NCBI GenBank assembly: GCA_025354065.1
Contig: JANXNM010000351.1
Coordinates: 1 to 10,950, forward strand
Length of the DNA stretch: 10,950 nucleotides
Direction: 5' to 3'
Source: Synechococcales cyanobacterium 340R_concoct_173_sub
GTDB taxonomy: Bacteria; Cyanobacteriota; Cyanobacteriia; Leptolyngbyales; Leptolyngbyaceae
A program made the translations under genes and the position numbers. A model generated the notes under the pieces. It had not been told where the DNA came from. It ran no database searches and saw only the letters and a program-made list of their open reading frames with translations. Of the stretch, positions 1-5,827 are shown piece by piece (positions within the stretch are counted from its first letter, which is position 1; each line of letters begins with the position of its first letter).

Positions 1-137
1 TGATATAAGACTCCATCTAGAAGTTCTCGTTTGGTCCAAGCCGGAGGTCTGGTTTGTTTTTTAGGGGGCAACACTTCTAACAGGAGTGGTTCTAGAATTT
101 CCCATTCGTCGTCGGTTAAACTGCTGGAATAGGTCAT
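1..137 (-). mobile_element. IS5-type transposase, N-terminal part (cut by window edge)
   Basis: Reading the minus strand from an ATG at 137 gives 45 uninterrupted codons running off the left edge. The protein starts MTYSSSLTDDEWEILEPLL and continues with a KKQTRPP stretch and WTKRELLDGVLY. This is the conserved DUF4096-type N-terminus of IS5/IS4-like DDE transposases common in cyanobacteria. No catalytic residue lies inside the window, so it is unknown whether the copy is intact. The element's left end should lie just upstream of the ATG, between 138 and about 185, next to the broken transposase that ends at 189. The stretch at 160-182 (GAGTATCCTAAAG on the minus strand) could be the terminal inverted repeat, but this cannot be confirmed without the other end. 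Family recognition is from motif memory. Confidence 0.8.
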
Positions 138-188
138 AGCGTTGGAGTTCGTGACTTTTTGATATTTACTTTAGGATACTCTATGATG

Positions 189-571
189 TCAAATGGGTTC
201 TATAATAGGTTTAATAGGTCGAATCGAAATGTCCCACTTGGGTAGCAGCGGATTCCGTTCTAGTCGGCGTTCAACATCTGCCATATCCCGTTTACTCAAT
301 GAACCCCTTTTTTATAGGTCTTGTCGTTCAAGTGGACAATCGGATTAATTCCTTTTCAAGTCATATTCTGTGCCCACCTGAGAAGTGTTTCAAGATCACC
401 AAGTAAGCTTTCATTCCAATGATGCTCTAAAATTTCCCAACAGCGCTCTATGGAATTGTATTTACTATGGTACGGCGGATAGTACAGGATCTGGAAGGGT
501 GTTCCAATTTCGTCTGCAAAGTCCACCATGCGTTTAAGAAATTGGGTCGACATTCCACTGGCGGATGACAA
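189..571 (-). pseudogene. Broken ISAzo13-like transposase, C-terminal remnant
   Basis: The minus-strand frame from 571 to 356 encodes STQFLKRMVDFADEIG followed by YYPPYHSKYNSIERCW and EILEHHWN. This is the last catalytic-domain block of ISAzo13-like (IS630-related) transposases; the E of SIERCW fits the final acidic residue. The frame stops with TGA exactly where relatives read MTWKG (MT-stop-KG here), then resumes as KGINPIVHLNDKTYKKGV. A one-base shift near 300 then leads into LSKRDMADVERRLERNPLL and PKWDISIRP, ending at TGA 189-191. There is therefore at least one nonsense codon and one frameshift. Upstream of 571 the expected DNGPE motif is scrambled and no N-terminal part is recognisable, so the 5' two-thirds are missing. 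It cannot make an active enzyme. Assignment to ISAzo13 rather than another DDE family is probable, not certain. Confidence 0.75.
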
Positions 572-625
572 TCGTTCTTCGCTAAACCCTCTCCTGTCTT
601 AGGGACTCCAATGCAGATTTGGACG

Positions 626-1099
626 TTAGACGGGTATAGGCCATTGAACTCTGAAAAGTGGGGTCCTGTTGAGATAGGCTTTTAGTGATGTCACATCACG
701 CATCAACACTACAGCACTAGATTGATTGCCGATCGCATCATAAATTGGATCAGCATTAGTAAGCAACGATCGGGATCCTCCGGTTTTCGGAATAATCATC
801 ATCGGTGCATCCCGCACACTTTCCCCCTGCAATGCACGCCACAATGGAACCTCTTCTAATTCAAATGGCTTGCCTGTTGCATCATGTAAATCATAATGTT
901 TAGCCCAGTCTTCGCATTTAATCGGCTCCGGTAAAAGGCCATGAAAAGTTCGGGTGGCTTGATTGAACAGAACAAGATAACCATTTACATCACAAGCAGC
1001 TACCCCATCAAAAATGTTTTCAATCAGAGCTTCAAGAAATTCCTGTCCTCCAGGAAGAGCAGATGGGAATTGTTGTTTTATAGTGTTACTTCCATTTAT
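626..1099 (-). pseudogene. PAS-domain sensor fragment (decayed signalling protein)
   Basis: One minus-strand frame stays open for 157 codons (1099 to 629) and encodes a well-formed PAS domain: FLEALIENIFDGVAACDVNG, then YLVLFNQATRTFHGLL, a central PLWRALQGESV segment, and the final strand SSAVVLMRDVTSLKA. PAS domains like this sit before histidine-kinase modules in cyanobacterial sensor proteins. The fragment has no ATG. The only nearby ATG (1095) is in another frame and stops after five codons (MEVTL), so one base change seems to have separated start and domain. After DVTSLKA, around 680, the similarity ends and about 16 unrelated residues lead to a stop at 626. No kinase, coiled coil or ATPase part follows. 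Next to it lie transposase remains that probably caused the loss. Its divergent neighbour is a response regulator, so it may be the remnant of that regulator's partner. Confidence 0.7.
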
Positions 1100-1131
1100 T
1101 TAAAGTTGACGCATCCAATTTAGGCTAAACT

Positions 1132-1137
1132 ATTATA
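1132..1137 (-). promoter_or_regulatory. Candidate -10 box facing the PAS remnant
   Basis: The minus strand reads TATAAT at 1137-1132, about 37 bases upstream of the out-of-frame ATG at 1095. No good -35 box is seen at the right distance. It may be the fossil promoter of the PAS gene, but the region is AT-rich and chance matches are likely. Confidence 0.3.
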
Positions 1138-1166
1138 CATGAAAAGAAATATTACACTTGAAAATA

Positions 1167-1196
1167 TTACATTTGATATGAAATCTAGTTTATAGT
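1167..1196 (+). promoter_or_regulatory. Candidate promoter of the response regulator
   Basis: TTACAT (1167-1172) and TATAGT (1191-1196) are separated by 18 bases, which gives an acceptable sigma-70-type pair. Transcription would start near 1203 and leave a leader of about 60 bases before the ATG at 1264. The -35 match is only moderate. Confidence 0.3.
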
Positions 1197-1263
1197 GAAT
1201 TTACGTACTAAGATTTTGCTTGATTACTTTTAGACAATTTTTTATCTTTTGGAATAGACGACC

Positions 1264-1980
1264 ATGACAGAAATTCGCCTTGTGATTGTCGAGGACCATG
1301 ATTTAACGCGCGTTGGTCTTGAAGCTGCATTGCAACGTCGTAACGGCTTGCGTGTAGTGGGTGAAGCTGCAAATGGATTCCAAGGTCTACATTTGATTCA
1401 GGTTGAAAAACCAGATATTGCGATCGTCGATATTGGCTTACCGGACATTGACGGTATTGAATTGGTTCGACGCTTTCGTGAAAATCAAACTGAGGAGGAA
1501 ATAAGCAAAACAAAAATTTTAATGTTGACCATGCACAAGATGACTGATTCAGTTCTAGCCTCTTTTGCGGCGGGTGCAGACTCCTACTGCATGAAAGATG
1601 TTGATGTTGATCACCTAGAAGAAGCCATTCGGGCGACCCATGCTGGATATCCATGGATTGATCCCCAAATTGCTGGCATTGTTCTGCAACAATTTCGTAA
1701 AGATACGATCGCGGCCAAATCTCCCGCTGGAAAGACAATCAATATTAAAGCCTTGGACCCGGAGTATGAGGAGATTGTTGATAAGGCGGGCTTAACGGAT
1801 CGAGAAATTGAGATTTTGCAACTTATCGTGCAGGGTTCAAGTAATGCTGAGATTTCTGAAGCACTTTATGTAACAGTTGGCACCATCAAAACACACATTC
1901 GTCATATTTTGAATAAGCTCTGTGTAGACGATCGGACCCATGCAGCGGTTTTAGCGCTTCGAGCTGGCATTATTGAATAG
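1264..1980 (+). CDS. NarL/FixJ-type response regulator, DNA-binding
   Basis: This 238-aa two-component transcription regulator has an N-terminal receiver domain (about 4-128) and a C-terminal LuxR-type helix-turn-helix (about 174-236). The acidic pocket E10/D11, phospho-acceptor D56 (in AIVDIGLPDIDG), T89 and K111 are all present, so it should be phosphorylated normally. The HTH shows LTDREIEILQLIVQG, then NAEISEALYVTVGTIKTHI and NKLCVDDRTHAAV, all typical. ATG 1264 begins directly at the family N-terminus; only a weak purine-rich stretch precedes it. Upstream and divergent lies a decayed PAS sensor, so its kinase may now be encoded elsewhere. Downstream, after a gap with three direct repeats, starts a series of desiccation/stress-type genes it may control. 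The sequence resembles the cyanobacterial group that includes Anabaena OrrA as I recall it, but orthology is not shown and no symbol is given. Confidence 0.95.
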   Translation: MTEIRLVIVEDHDLTRVGLEAALQRRNGLRVVGEAANGFQGLHLIQVEKPDIAIVDIGLPDIDGIELVRRFRENQTEEEISKTKILMLTMHKMTDSVLASFAAGADSYCMKDVDVDHLEEAIRATHAGYPWIDPQIAGIVLQQFRKDTIAAKSPAGKTINIKALDPEYEEIVDKAGLTDREIEILQLIVQGSSNAEISEALYVTVGTIKTHIRHILNKLCVDDRTHAAVLALRAGIIE

Positions 1981-2003
1981 TCTAAACGCTGAATTTAAAA
2001 TAC

Positions 2004-2045
2004 TTCAGCCTAAAAAATTCAGCCTAAAGAATTCAGTTTATATTA
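2004..2045 (+). repeat. Three 14-bp direct repeats upstream of the stress operon
   Basis: TTCAGCCTAAAAAA (2004-2017) and TTCAGCCTAAAGAA (2018-2031) follow each other without a gap, and a weaker third copy TTCAGTTTATATTA fills 2032-2045. A related TTCCAGCTTAAACAA lies at 2070-2084. GCTGAA at 1989-1994 is the inverse of the first TTCAGC, so a weak hairpin behind the regulator gene is also possible. Repeats spaced 14 bp in the 173-bp gap between the regulator and the next gene could be binding sites for that regulator. The repeat is seen directly; the function is inferred. Confidence 0.6.
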
Positions 2046-2153
2046 ATAATGGCTTACTTTTGATAGAATCTTCCAGCTTAAACAATCTGTATATTAAGAT
2101 TAATAACTCAATACAGTTTGATCTAATAGGTTCTAAAAATAGGAGAATTATTG

Positions 2154-2495
2154 ATGACTATCAAAACCACACTTGAAGAACAGTCTTCCAATTTAAAAGA
2201 TAAGGCTCATGATGTTATTGATCATGCTAAAGAAAACTTGAGTGAAATGCAACATAAGGCGGTTGAAAAAGTAGGAGATCTCAGGGATGGTATGCAGCAT
2301 AGTACGGAGGCATTGGGCACTGAAACCCAGGGAATCGCCCATGAAACTAAAGACCAACTTGGTGCCACAGTCAATTCTGTCACTGGTCATATTCAAGAAT
2401 TTGTCGGTCATATCTTAGATAAACCTGCATTGGAAGCAGAAGGTTTGGCTCGTCAAGCGGAAGCAGAACTTCAACGAGAACATTCCGGGGAATAA
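2154..2495 (+). CDS. CsbD/LEA-like hydrophilic stress protein
   Basis: This 113-aa, highly charged protein has no membrane segment. Residues 1-75 are a run of amphipathic, Lys/Glu/Ala/His-rich heptad- or 11-mer-like segments (SSNLKDKAHDVIDHAKENLS, EMQHKAVEKVGDLRDGM), as in LEA group-3-like proteins. Residues 77-107 carry a CsbD-type motif, HIQEFVGHILDKPALEAEGL followed by ARQAEAELQ. Both classes are linked to general stress and water loss and are thought to protect proteins or membranes, without enzymatic activity. ATG 2154 is preferred over the TTG three bases earlier because AGGAGA at 2141-2146 then sits 7 bases away. It is the first gene of a probable plus-strand operon (gaps of 42 and 47 bp to the next two) and lies behind three direct repeats. 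No cysteine is present. The exact family call is uncertain; the stress-protein nature is fairly sure. Confidence 0.8.
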   Translation: MTIKTTLEEQSSNLKDKAHDVIDHAKENLSEMQHKAVEKVGDLRDGMQHSTEALGTETQGIAHETKDQLGATVNSVTGHIQEFVGHILDKPALEAEGLARQAEAELQREHSGE

Positions 2496-2537
2496 ATACA
2501 GTTCACTACAAAAGTCTAAGTTTCAGGAGGACATTTT

Positions 2538-2678
2538 ATGCCCCGTCTTGTTGGTAAAAAGTCAAACCCTAGTATATGGCTTGTTCCACTCATTGCGATC
2601 GGTGCAATCGGTGTAGTGGCTCAGATGGAATACAGCGGCACCCTGAATATAATGCCAAAAACCGTACGCTATCGATAA
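2538..2678 (+). CDS. 46-aa single-helix membrane protein
   Basis: This small ORF has a near-perfect ribosome site (AGGAGG at 2525-2530, 7 bases before the ATG). The protein has a basic start (MPRLVGKKSNPS), one hydrophobic helix at about 13-29 (IWLVPLIAIGAIGVVAQ), and a short polar tail ending KTVRYR. The positive-inside rule predicts the N-terminus in the cytoplasm and about 17 residues on the far side, although the tail is also basic. It sits between the CsbD/LEA-like gene and the PRC-barrel gene, with 42 and 47 bp gaps and the same strand, so it is probably co-transcribed. I do not recognise a named family. It may anchor or assist its soluble neighbours at a membrane, but that is a guess from position only. 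Confidence 0.75.
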   Translation: MPRLVGKKSNPSIWLVPLIAIGAIGVVAQMEYSGTLNIMPKTVRYR

Positions 2679-2725
2679 TTTAATTAATACCAAATCAACA
2701 TAAGGCCGATATAAGGAGAACTTCC

Positions 2726-4003
2726 ATGCGAAAAGGAACTGATTTGATTGGAAAGCCCATTATTGCCTATGACTCAGGACGTAAAGTGGGAACTGTCCGA
2801 GATTTGATTTTTAGTGAGAATCAGAGTGCTTTAGTGGCCTTACTAACTGAAGAACCGAAGTGGTTTGGCTCAGGTAAGATTCTTCTTGTTGTTGATATTA
2901 AAGCGATCGGAATTGATGGGATTTTGATTTCTACTGCTGAATTGATTCAATCTGCTGATAAAGTACCTGCGGTTCAACATGTGATTGAACAACGAAACAT
3001 TCTTCGAGGCACTGAGATTATGACTATTAGTGGTCGTAATCTTGGCAAAATGGTTGACCTATATTTTGATGCAAAGACGGGTGATGTAGAAGGATATGAA
3101 GTCTCTGGTGGAGTCTTTTCAGATGCTTACACTGGCCGATCGTTTGTTCCGGTGAATAAGACGTTTCACATTGGTGAAGATTTTGCATTTGTGCCAGATA
3201 GCGTAACTGGAATGATGGAAGAACAAGTGGGTGGTTTCAAAGGAGCCATGATTGCGACAAACATCAAAGCCCAAGAATTAGGTACAGTTGCTTCTACTAA
3301 AGCCCAAGAATTAGGTGCAGTTGCTTCTGAAAAATTGACTGAAGCCCAAGAAAGAGCAACCGAAAAAGCAGGCGAGCTTTCTCACAGTGCATCCAATGCG
3401 ATCGATCGAGCAGCAGTCAAAACTCGTTCAGCCGTTGCTAGCTATACCGTAGAAGAAGCCTTTGGTAGAAGGGTTAGGACTACTATTTATAGTCAAGATG
3501 GTGAAATCATTGCGGCAATGGGACAAATTGTAACTGCATCAATTATTGAACAAGCACGACACAATCACCGAGAGAAAGCATTAATTGAGGCGACTGGACT
3601 TTCTCTCAAAGATGCGACCAAAAGTCAAACCTCTTTAGCCGCAAACCATATGGGTAGTCAGGCGCAGGAGTGGGGCGGTGAGCTTCAATATCAAGCCAGT
3701 AATGCATTTACTTGGGCTAGAAAAACGACCGATCGGTTATTTGCTAGAAGTAGTAATGCGATCGAAGAAAAGCGGATTAAGGGTGCACTAGGTCGTCCTG
3801 TGAATCGAGTTATTCTAAATTCTGGGGATGATGTTCTTTTGAATGTTGGTGAACTCGTTACGCATCAGGCGATTGTTGAAGCGCGTCAAGCGGATGTGTT
3901 AGATATTTTACTCGCGTCTATTTATGATGAAACCCCTCAGATGATGCGTAGTGATATGAAAGCCCCTACTAATGGTCATGCGGCCCTTTCTAGAGTTAAC
4001 TAA
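2726..4003 (+). CDS. AvaK-like PRC-barrel protein with LEA-like linker and duplicated C-terminal domain
   Basis: This 425-aa cytoplasmic protein has AAGGAG 7 bases before its ATG. Domains in order: PRC-barrel 1 (about 1-75: LIGKPIIAYDSGRKVGTVRD), PRC-barrel 2 (about 92-160: ILRGTEIMTISGRNLGKMVD, GYEVSGG), a charged Ala-rich stretch (about 178-237) with 11-residue periods, then two copies of a roughly 50-residue domain at 245-293 and 353-401. The two copies align without gaps at an offset of 109 residues; GR (247/356), G (266/375), VT (269/378), I (274/383) and AR (277/386) recur. A second Ala/Thr-rich linker separates them. PRC barrels bind or regulate rather than catalyse. The architecture matches what I recall of cyanobacterial AvaK-type proteins linked to akinetes and dehydration; this is memory, so no symbol is given. 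It is the last gene of the 2154-4003 set and is followed by a terminator-like hairpin. Confidence 0.85.
   Translation: MRKGTDLIGKPIIAYDSGRKVGTVRDLIFSENQSALVALLTEEPKWFGSGKILLVVDIKAIGIDGILISTAELIQSADKVPAVQHVIEQRNILRGTEIMTISGRNLGKMVDLYFDAKTGDVEGYEVSGGVFSDAYTGRSFVPVNKTFHIGEDFAFVPDSVTGMMEEQVGGFKGAMIATNIKAQELGTVASTKAQELGAVASEKLTEAQERATEKAGELSHSASNAIDRAAVKTRSAVASYTVEEAFGRRVRTTIYSQDGEIIAAMGQIVTASIIEQARHNHREKALIEATGLSLKDATKSQTSLAANHMGSQAQEWGGELQYQASNAFTWARKTTDRLFARSSNAIEEKRIKGALGRPVNRVILNSGDDVLLNVGELVTHQAIVEARQADVLDILLASIYDETPQMMRSDMKAPTNGHAALSRVN
3266..3331 (+). repeat. 33-bp tandem duplication inside the PRC-barrel gene
   Basis: Two 33-bp units (3266-3298 and 3299-3331) encode KAQELGTVAST and KAQELGAVASE. 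The first 30 bases differ at one position only, so the duplication is recent. Each unit adds exactly one 11-residue LEA-like period. Confidence 0.9.
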
Positions 4004-4032
4004 TTTATTAAGTCTCCTTGAACATCCCCACG

Positions 4033-4076
4033 ATCGATTGTCATTACAGATTTATTGTTCTGTACTGATGATCGAT
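4033..4076 (+). terminator. Hairpin behind the PRC-barrel operon
   Basis: ATCGAT (4033-4038), TCA (4041-4043) and TACAGA (4045-4050) pair with TCTGTA (4059-4064), TGA (4066-4068) and ATCGAT (4071-4076), leaving two small mismatches and an 8-base loop. It begins 30 bases after the stop at 4003 and is followed by TTTTCTTCTGT, which fits a weak intrinsic terminator. The stem is AT-rich, so strength is uncertain. Confidence 0.5.
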
Positions 4077-4122
4077 TTTCTTCTGTATTAACCAATTCTC
4101 CCCAAAACATACCCTGCAATCT

Positions 4123-4761
4123 ATGGCTGATTACTCTACCACTACAACTACAATTACTTCCACTGACTCGTCACTTAATCAGGATTTAATTGATTCCATT
4201 AAAGATCCGATCGCTAAGAACATCGAAACTATTAGTTCTCTTCATATCCAAGAATCAAGGAATGTTACTAATCATCAACAAATATTAGAATCTGTTGCCC
4301 TCTTTTTTGGACAACCGATATTCCTATATTTATTATTAATTTTATTTGCAATTTGGATTGGCGATAATTTTTTAGCATCGCTGGTACCCTTTAATCTTCC
4401 GAAATTTCGTTGGACTGATGATGGTTTGGGTGCCGCATCGCTGATCATTTCAACGGGTGTACTTATTCGGCAGACTCGTCAAGAAAAGCTAGCAGAACAA
4501 CGATCGCAGCTAACTCTTCATCTCGATCTTCTAGTTGAACAAAAGACGGCAAAAATTATTTCACTTCTTGAAGAACTTCGTATTGACTTACCTAACGTGA
4601 ATAACCGTCACGATCAAGAAGCTCACATGATGAAGGAAGTTGCCGATCCGATCGCAGTTTTAGAAGCGATTCAAGAGACCCTAACCCAGGAATTATCGGC
4701 TCAGGAATTATCAGCCCAGGAATTATCAGAAATTAAAGATAAAGACTTGCCTAAAACTTAA
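4123..4761 (+). CDS. DUF1003-like membrane protein with coiled-coil tail
   Basis: This is a 212-aa membrane protein. A Thr/Ser-rich start (about 1-17) and polar region lead to helix 1 (about 63-81, with FFGQPIFLYLLLILFAIWIG), a short outside loop (VPFNLPKFRW), and helix 2 (about 101-117). These are followed by a cytoplasmic charged helix (RQTRQEKLAEQRSQLTLHLD) and LLVEQKTAKIISLLEELR. This order (two helices, then an RQ-rich amphipathic segment and an L-EQ-K coil) is the DUF1003 pattern; the function of that family is unknown. The C-terminus has three QELSA-type repeats (189-202) from a 15-bp tandem repeat. No clear Shine-Dalgarno site precedes ATG 4123. It follows the hairpin at 4033-4076, so it probably has its own promoter, and it converges on the hydroxylase gene with only 17 bp between stops. 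Confidence 0.75.
   Translation: MADYSTTTTTITSTDSSLNQDLIDSIKDPIAKNIETISSLHIQESRNVTNHQQILESVALFFGQPIFLYLLLILFAIWIGDNFLASLVPFNLPKFRWTDDGLGAASLIISTGVLIRQTRQEKLAEQRSQLTLHLDLLVEQKTAKIISLLEELRIDLPNVNNRHDQEAHMMKEVADPIAVLEAIQETLTQELSAQELSAQELSEIKDKDLPKT
4687..4731 (+). repeat. 15-bp tandem repeat, three copies, in the DUF1003-like gene
   Basis: CAGGAATTATCGGCT (4687), CAGGAATTATCAGCC (4702) and CAGGAATTATCAGAA (4717) follow one another exactly in frame and encode QELSA, QELSA and QELSE. They extend the C-terminal acidic helix and are a likely site of length variation between strains. Confidence 0.9.
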
Positions 4762-4778
4762 TCAATACTTGACCATCA

Positions 4779-5543
4779 TTATCTGTTCAAAGCTCCAGTA
4801 AAATCATCATCATATAAAGGATCATGAGTTCCCATTATCCGATCCCAAAATGTGAAATATAAGCCGTAATGTAAATGATGCCTACGATGATGAATTGCGT
4901 GGTGAGTCGGCCCAATAAACCACCGACTCAGCCAATGGTGGGGAAATTTAGATGAAAATAGTTCATATCCTAAGTGATTCCAAACACTCCAAATTGTCAT
5001 CGTCAATAGAAGTGCAATCATTACAAAAAAGTGTAACGGTATTATAAATACAATCACAATCAAAAATACAGCCTGCAAAATCACCTCTAATGGATCAAAT
5101 GCAAATGATGTCCAAGGCGTTGGATCTCCCGATCGGTGATGGCCTTGATGCATCAATTTAAACCATTGAGGATGGTGAAATGCACGATGTAGAAAATAAA
5201 AATAAGTATCTTGGATAATCAGTGAAATAATATAGCTAAAAATCAAATATCCCCAGCCATAACGCTCGATCGATTGATAGAGTAGTGTGGAACCCGCATC
5301 GCTAGCTAGGGTAATGGTGGCCGCACACAATGCAAACAGCACTGATGCACCTACTGATAGCTCCATATCTTTCCGAATTAGTTTCCAATTTGCTGGCTTT
5401 GAGCGGAGACTTTGAGAGCTAACTTTCTGCCAATAATTATTGATATAAAAATACCAGTAGACTACGCCTGAAATTAAGAAATAACGACATAATATAATGC
5501 CGAAAAATGCTATCCAGTAATAGAGAAGTCGTTCGATTGTCAC
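4779..5543 (-). CDS. Fatty acid hydroxylase / sterol desaturase family membrane di-iron enzyme
   Basis: This 254-aa integral membrane protein carries the histidine clusters of the FA_hydroxylase superfamily: HRAFHH (H119, H123, H124), HQGHH (H132, H135, H136), and HHAIHHRRHH (214-223), plus H190 in NHLGYE. These bind two irons and use oxygen to hydroxylate or desaturate lipid-like substrates such as fatty acyl chains, sterols or carotenoids; the substrate cannot be told from sequence. Hydrophobic stretches lie at about 9-34, 65-82, 98-116 and 153-185. The GTG at 5543 is the first start possible, because an in-frame TAA lies directly before it. That GTG overlaps the stop of a small upstream ORF (GTGA), which suggests translational coupling. 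In a stress island it may adjust membrane lipids or pigments. All metal-ligand motifs are intact. Confidence 0.9.
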   Translation of the reverse strand: MTIERLLYYWIAFFGIILCRYFLISGVVYWYFYINNYWQKVSSQSLRSKPANWKLIRKDMELSVGASVLFALCAATITLASDAGSTLLYQSIERYGWGYLIFSYIISLIIQDTYFYFLHRAFHHPQWFKLMHQGHHRSGDPTPWTSFAFDPLEVILQAVFLIVIVFIIPLHFFVMIALLLTMTIWSVWNHLGYELFSSKFPHHWLSRWFIGPTHHAIHHRRHHLHYGLYFTFWDRIMGTHDPLYDDDFTGALNR

Positions 5544-5680
5544 TTAGAGTATATCCTGTTGAATTGTTGAATGACTTCTGAATCATCCTCTAGTTCATTG
5601 ACTGTTAACTCTAATTTCGCAAACCATTTTTCTAGACTAATTTTATGTTTGGTATTTTTTAGAATATGTTTAATCATCAT
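5540..5680 (-). CDS. 46-aa protein overlapping the hydroxylase start
   Basis: A small minus-strand ORF starts at ATG 5680 (or the next ATG, 5677) and ends with TGA 5542-5540, sharing GTGA with the GTG start of the hydroxylase gene. The protein starts MMIKHILKNTKHKISLEKWF, continues AKLELTVNELEDDSEVIQQF and ends NRIYSK. It has a basic N-terminal half, an acidic middle and predicted helices, with no membrane segment and no cysteine. No good Shine-Dalgarno site is seen upstream. Support comes from the sensible amino-acid make-up in an otherwise AT-rich gap and from the exact 4-base overlap, a common arrangement for coupled genes. I do not recognise a family. It might be a leader peptide-like coupling ORF or a small partner of the hydroxylase; it could also be chance. 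Confidence 0.5.
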   Translation of the reverse strand: MMIKHILKNTKHKISLEKWFAKLELTVNELEDDSEVIQQFNRIYSK

Positions 5681-5696
5681 TACACTAACTTGATTC

Positions 5697-5788
5697 AAAA
5701 AAATTAGATAAAAGCAGATGAATTAAGGTAAAAGCAAGTCAGATTATCACTTTAAGATAAAGTCTGACTCACGCCTTAACTCATCTGC
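5697..5788 (-). terminator. Long compound hairpin ending the Dps transcript
   Basis: A 75-base imperfect palindrome spans 5714-5788. GCAGATGA pairs with TCATCTGC, TTAAGG with CCTTAA, and AGTCAGATTATC with GATAA-(AG)-TCTGACT around a 7-base loop (5749-5755). An 8/4-base internal loop and a 2-base bulge interrupt it. On the minus strand the stem is followed by TTTTATCTAATTTTTTT (5713-5697), as in an intrinsic terminator, 40 bases beyond the dps stop. The stem is longer than a terminator needs, so a MITE-like origin or an RNA-processing role is possible. Confidence 0.7.
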
Positions 5789-5827
5789 CTTCTGACTTGG
5801 GATCAATCAATCATGTAAATTCAAAAA

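Noticed and set aside
941..1123. 60-codon plus-strand ORF
   Set aside because: Runs antisense to the PAS frame and shows no domain or ribosome site.
1208..1738. 176-codon minus-strand ORF
   Set aside because: Antisense to the response regulator, whose domains are unmistakable; the reverse frame has no recognisable motif and unusual composition (shadow).
1973..2176. 67-codon plus-strand ORF after the regulator
   Set aside because: Low-complexity N/S/I/K-rich translation of an AT-rich gap that contains the direct repeats and overlaps the better-supported gene at 2154.
2193..2411. 72-codon minus-strand ORF
   Set aside because: Antisense shadow of the CsbD/LEA-like gene.
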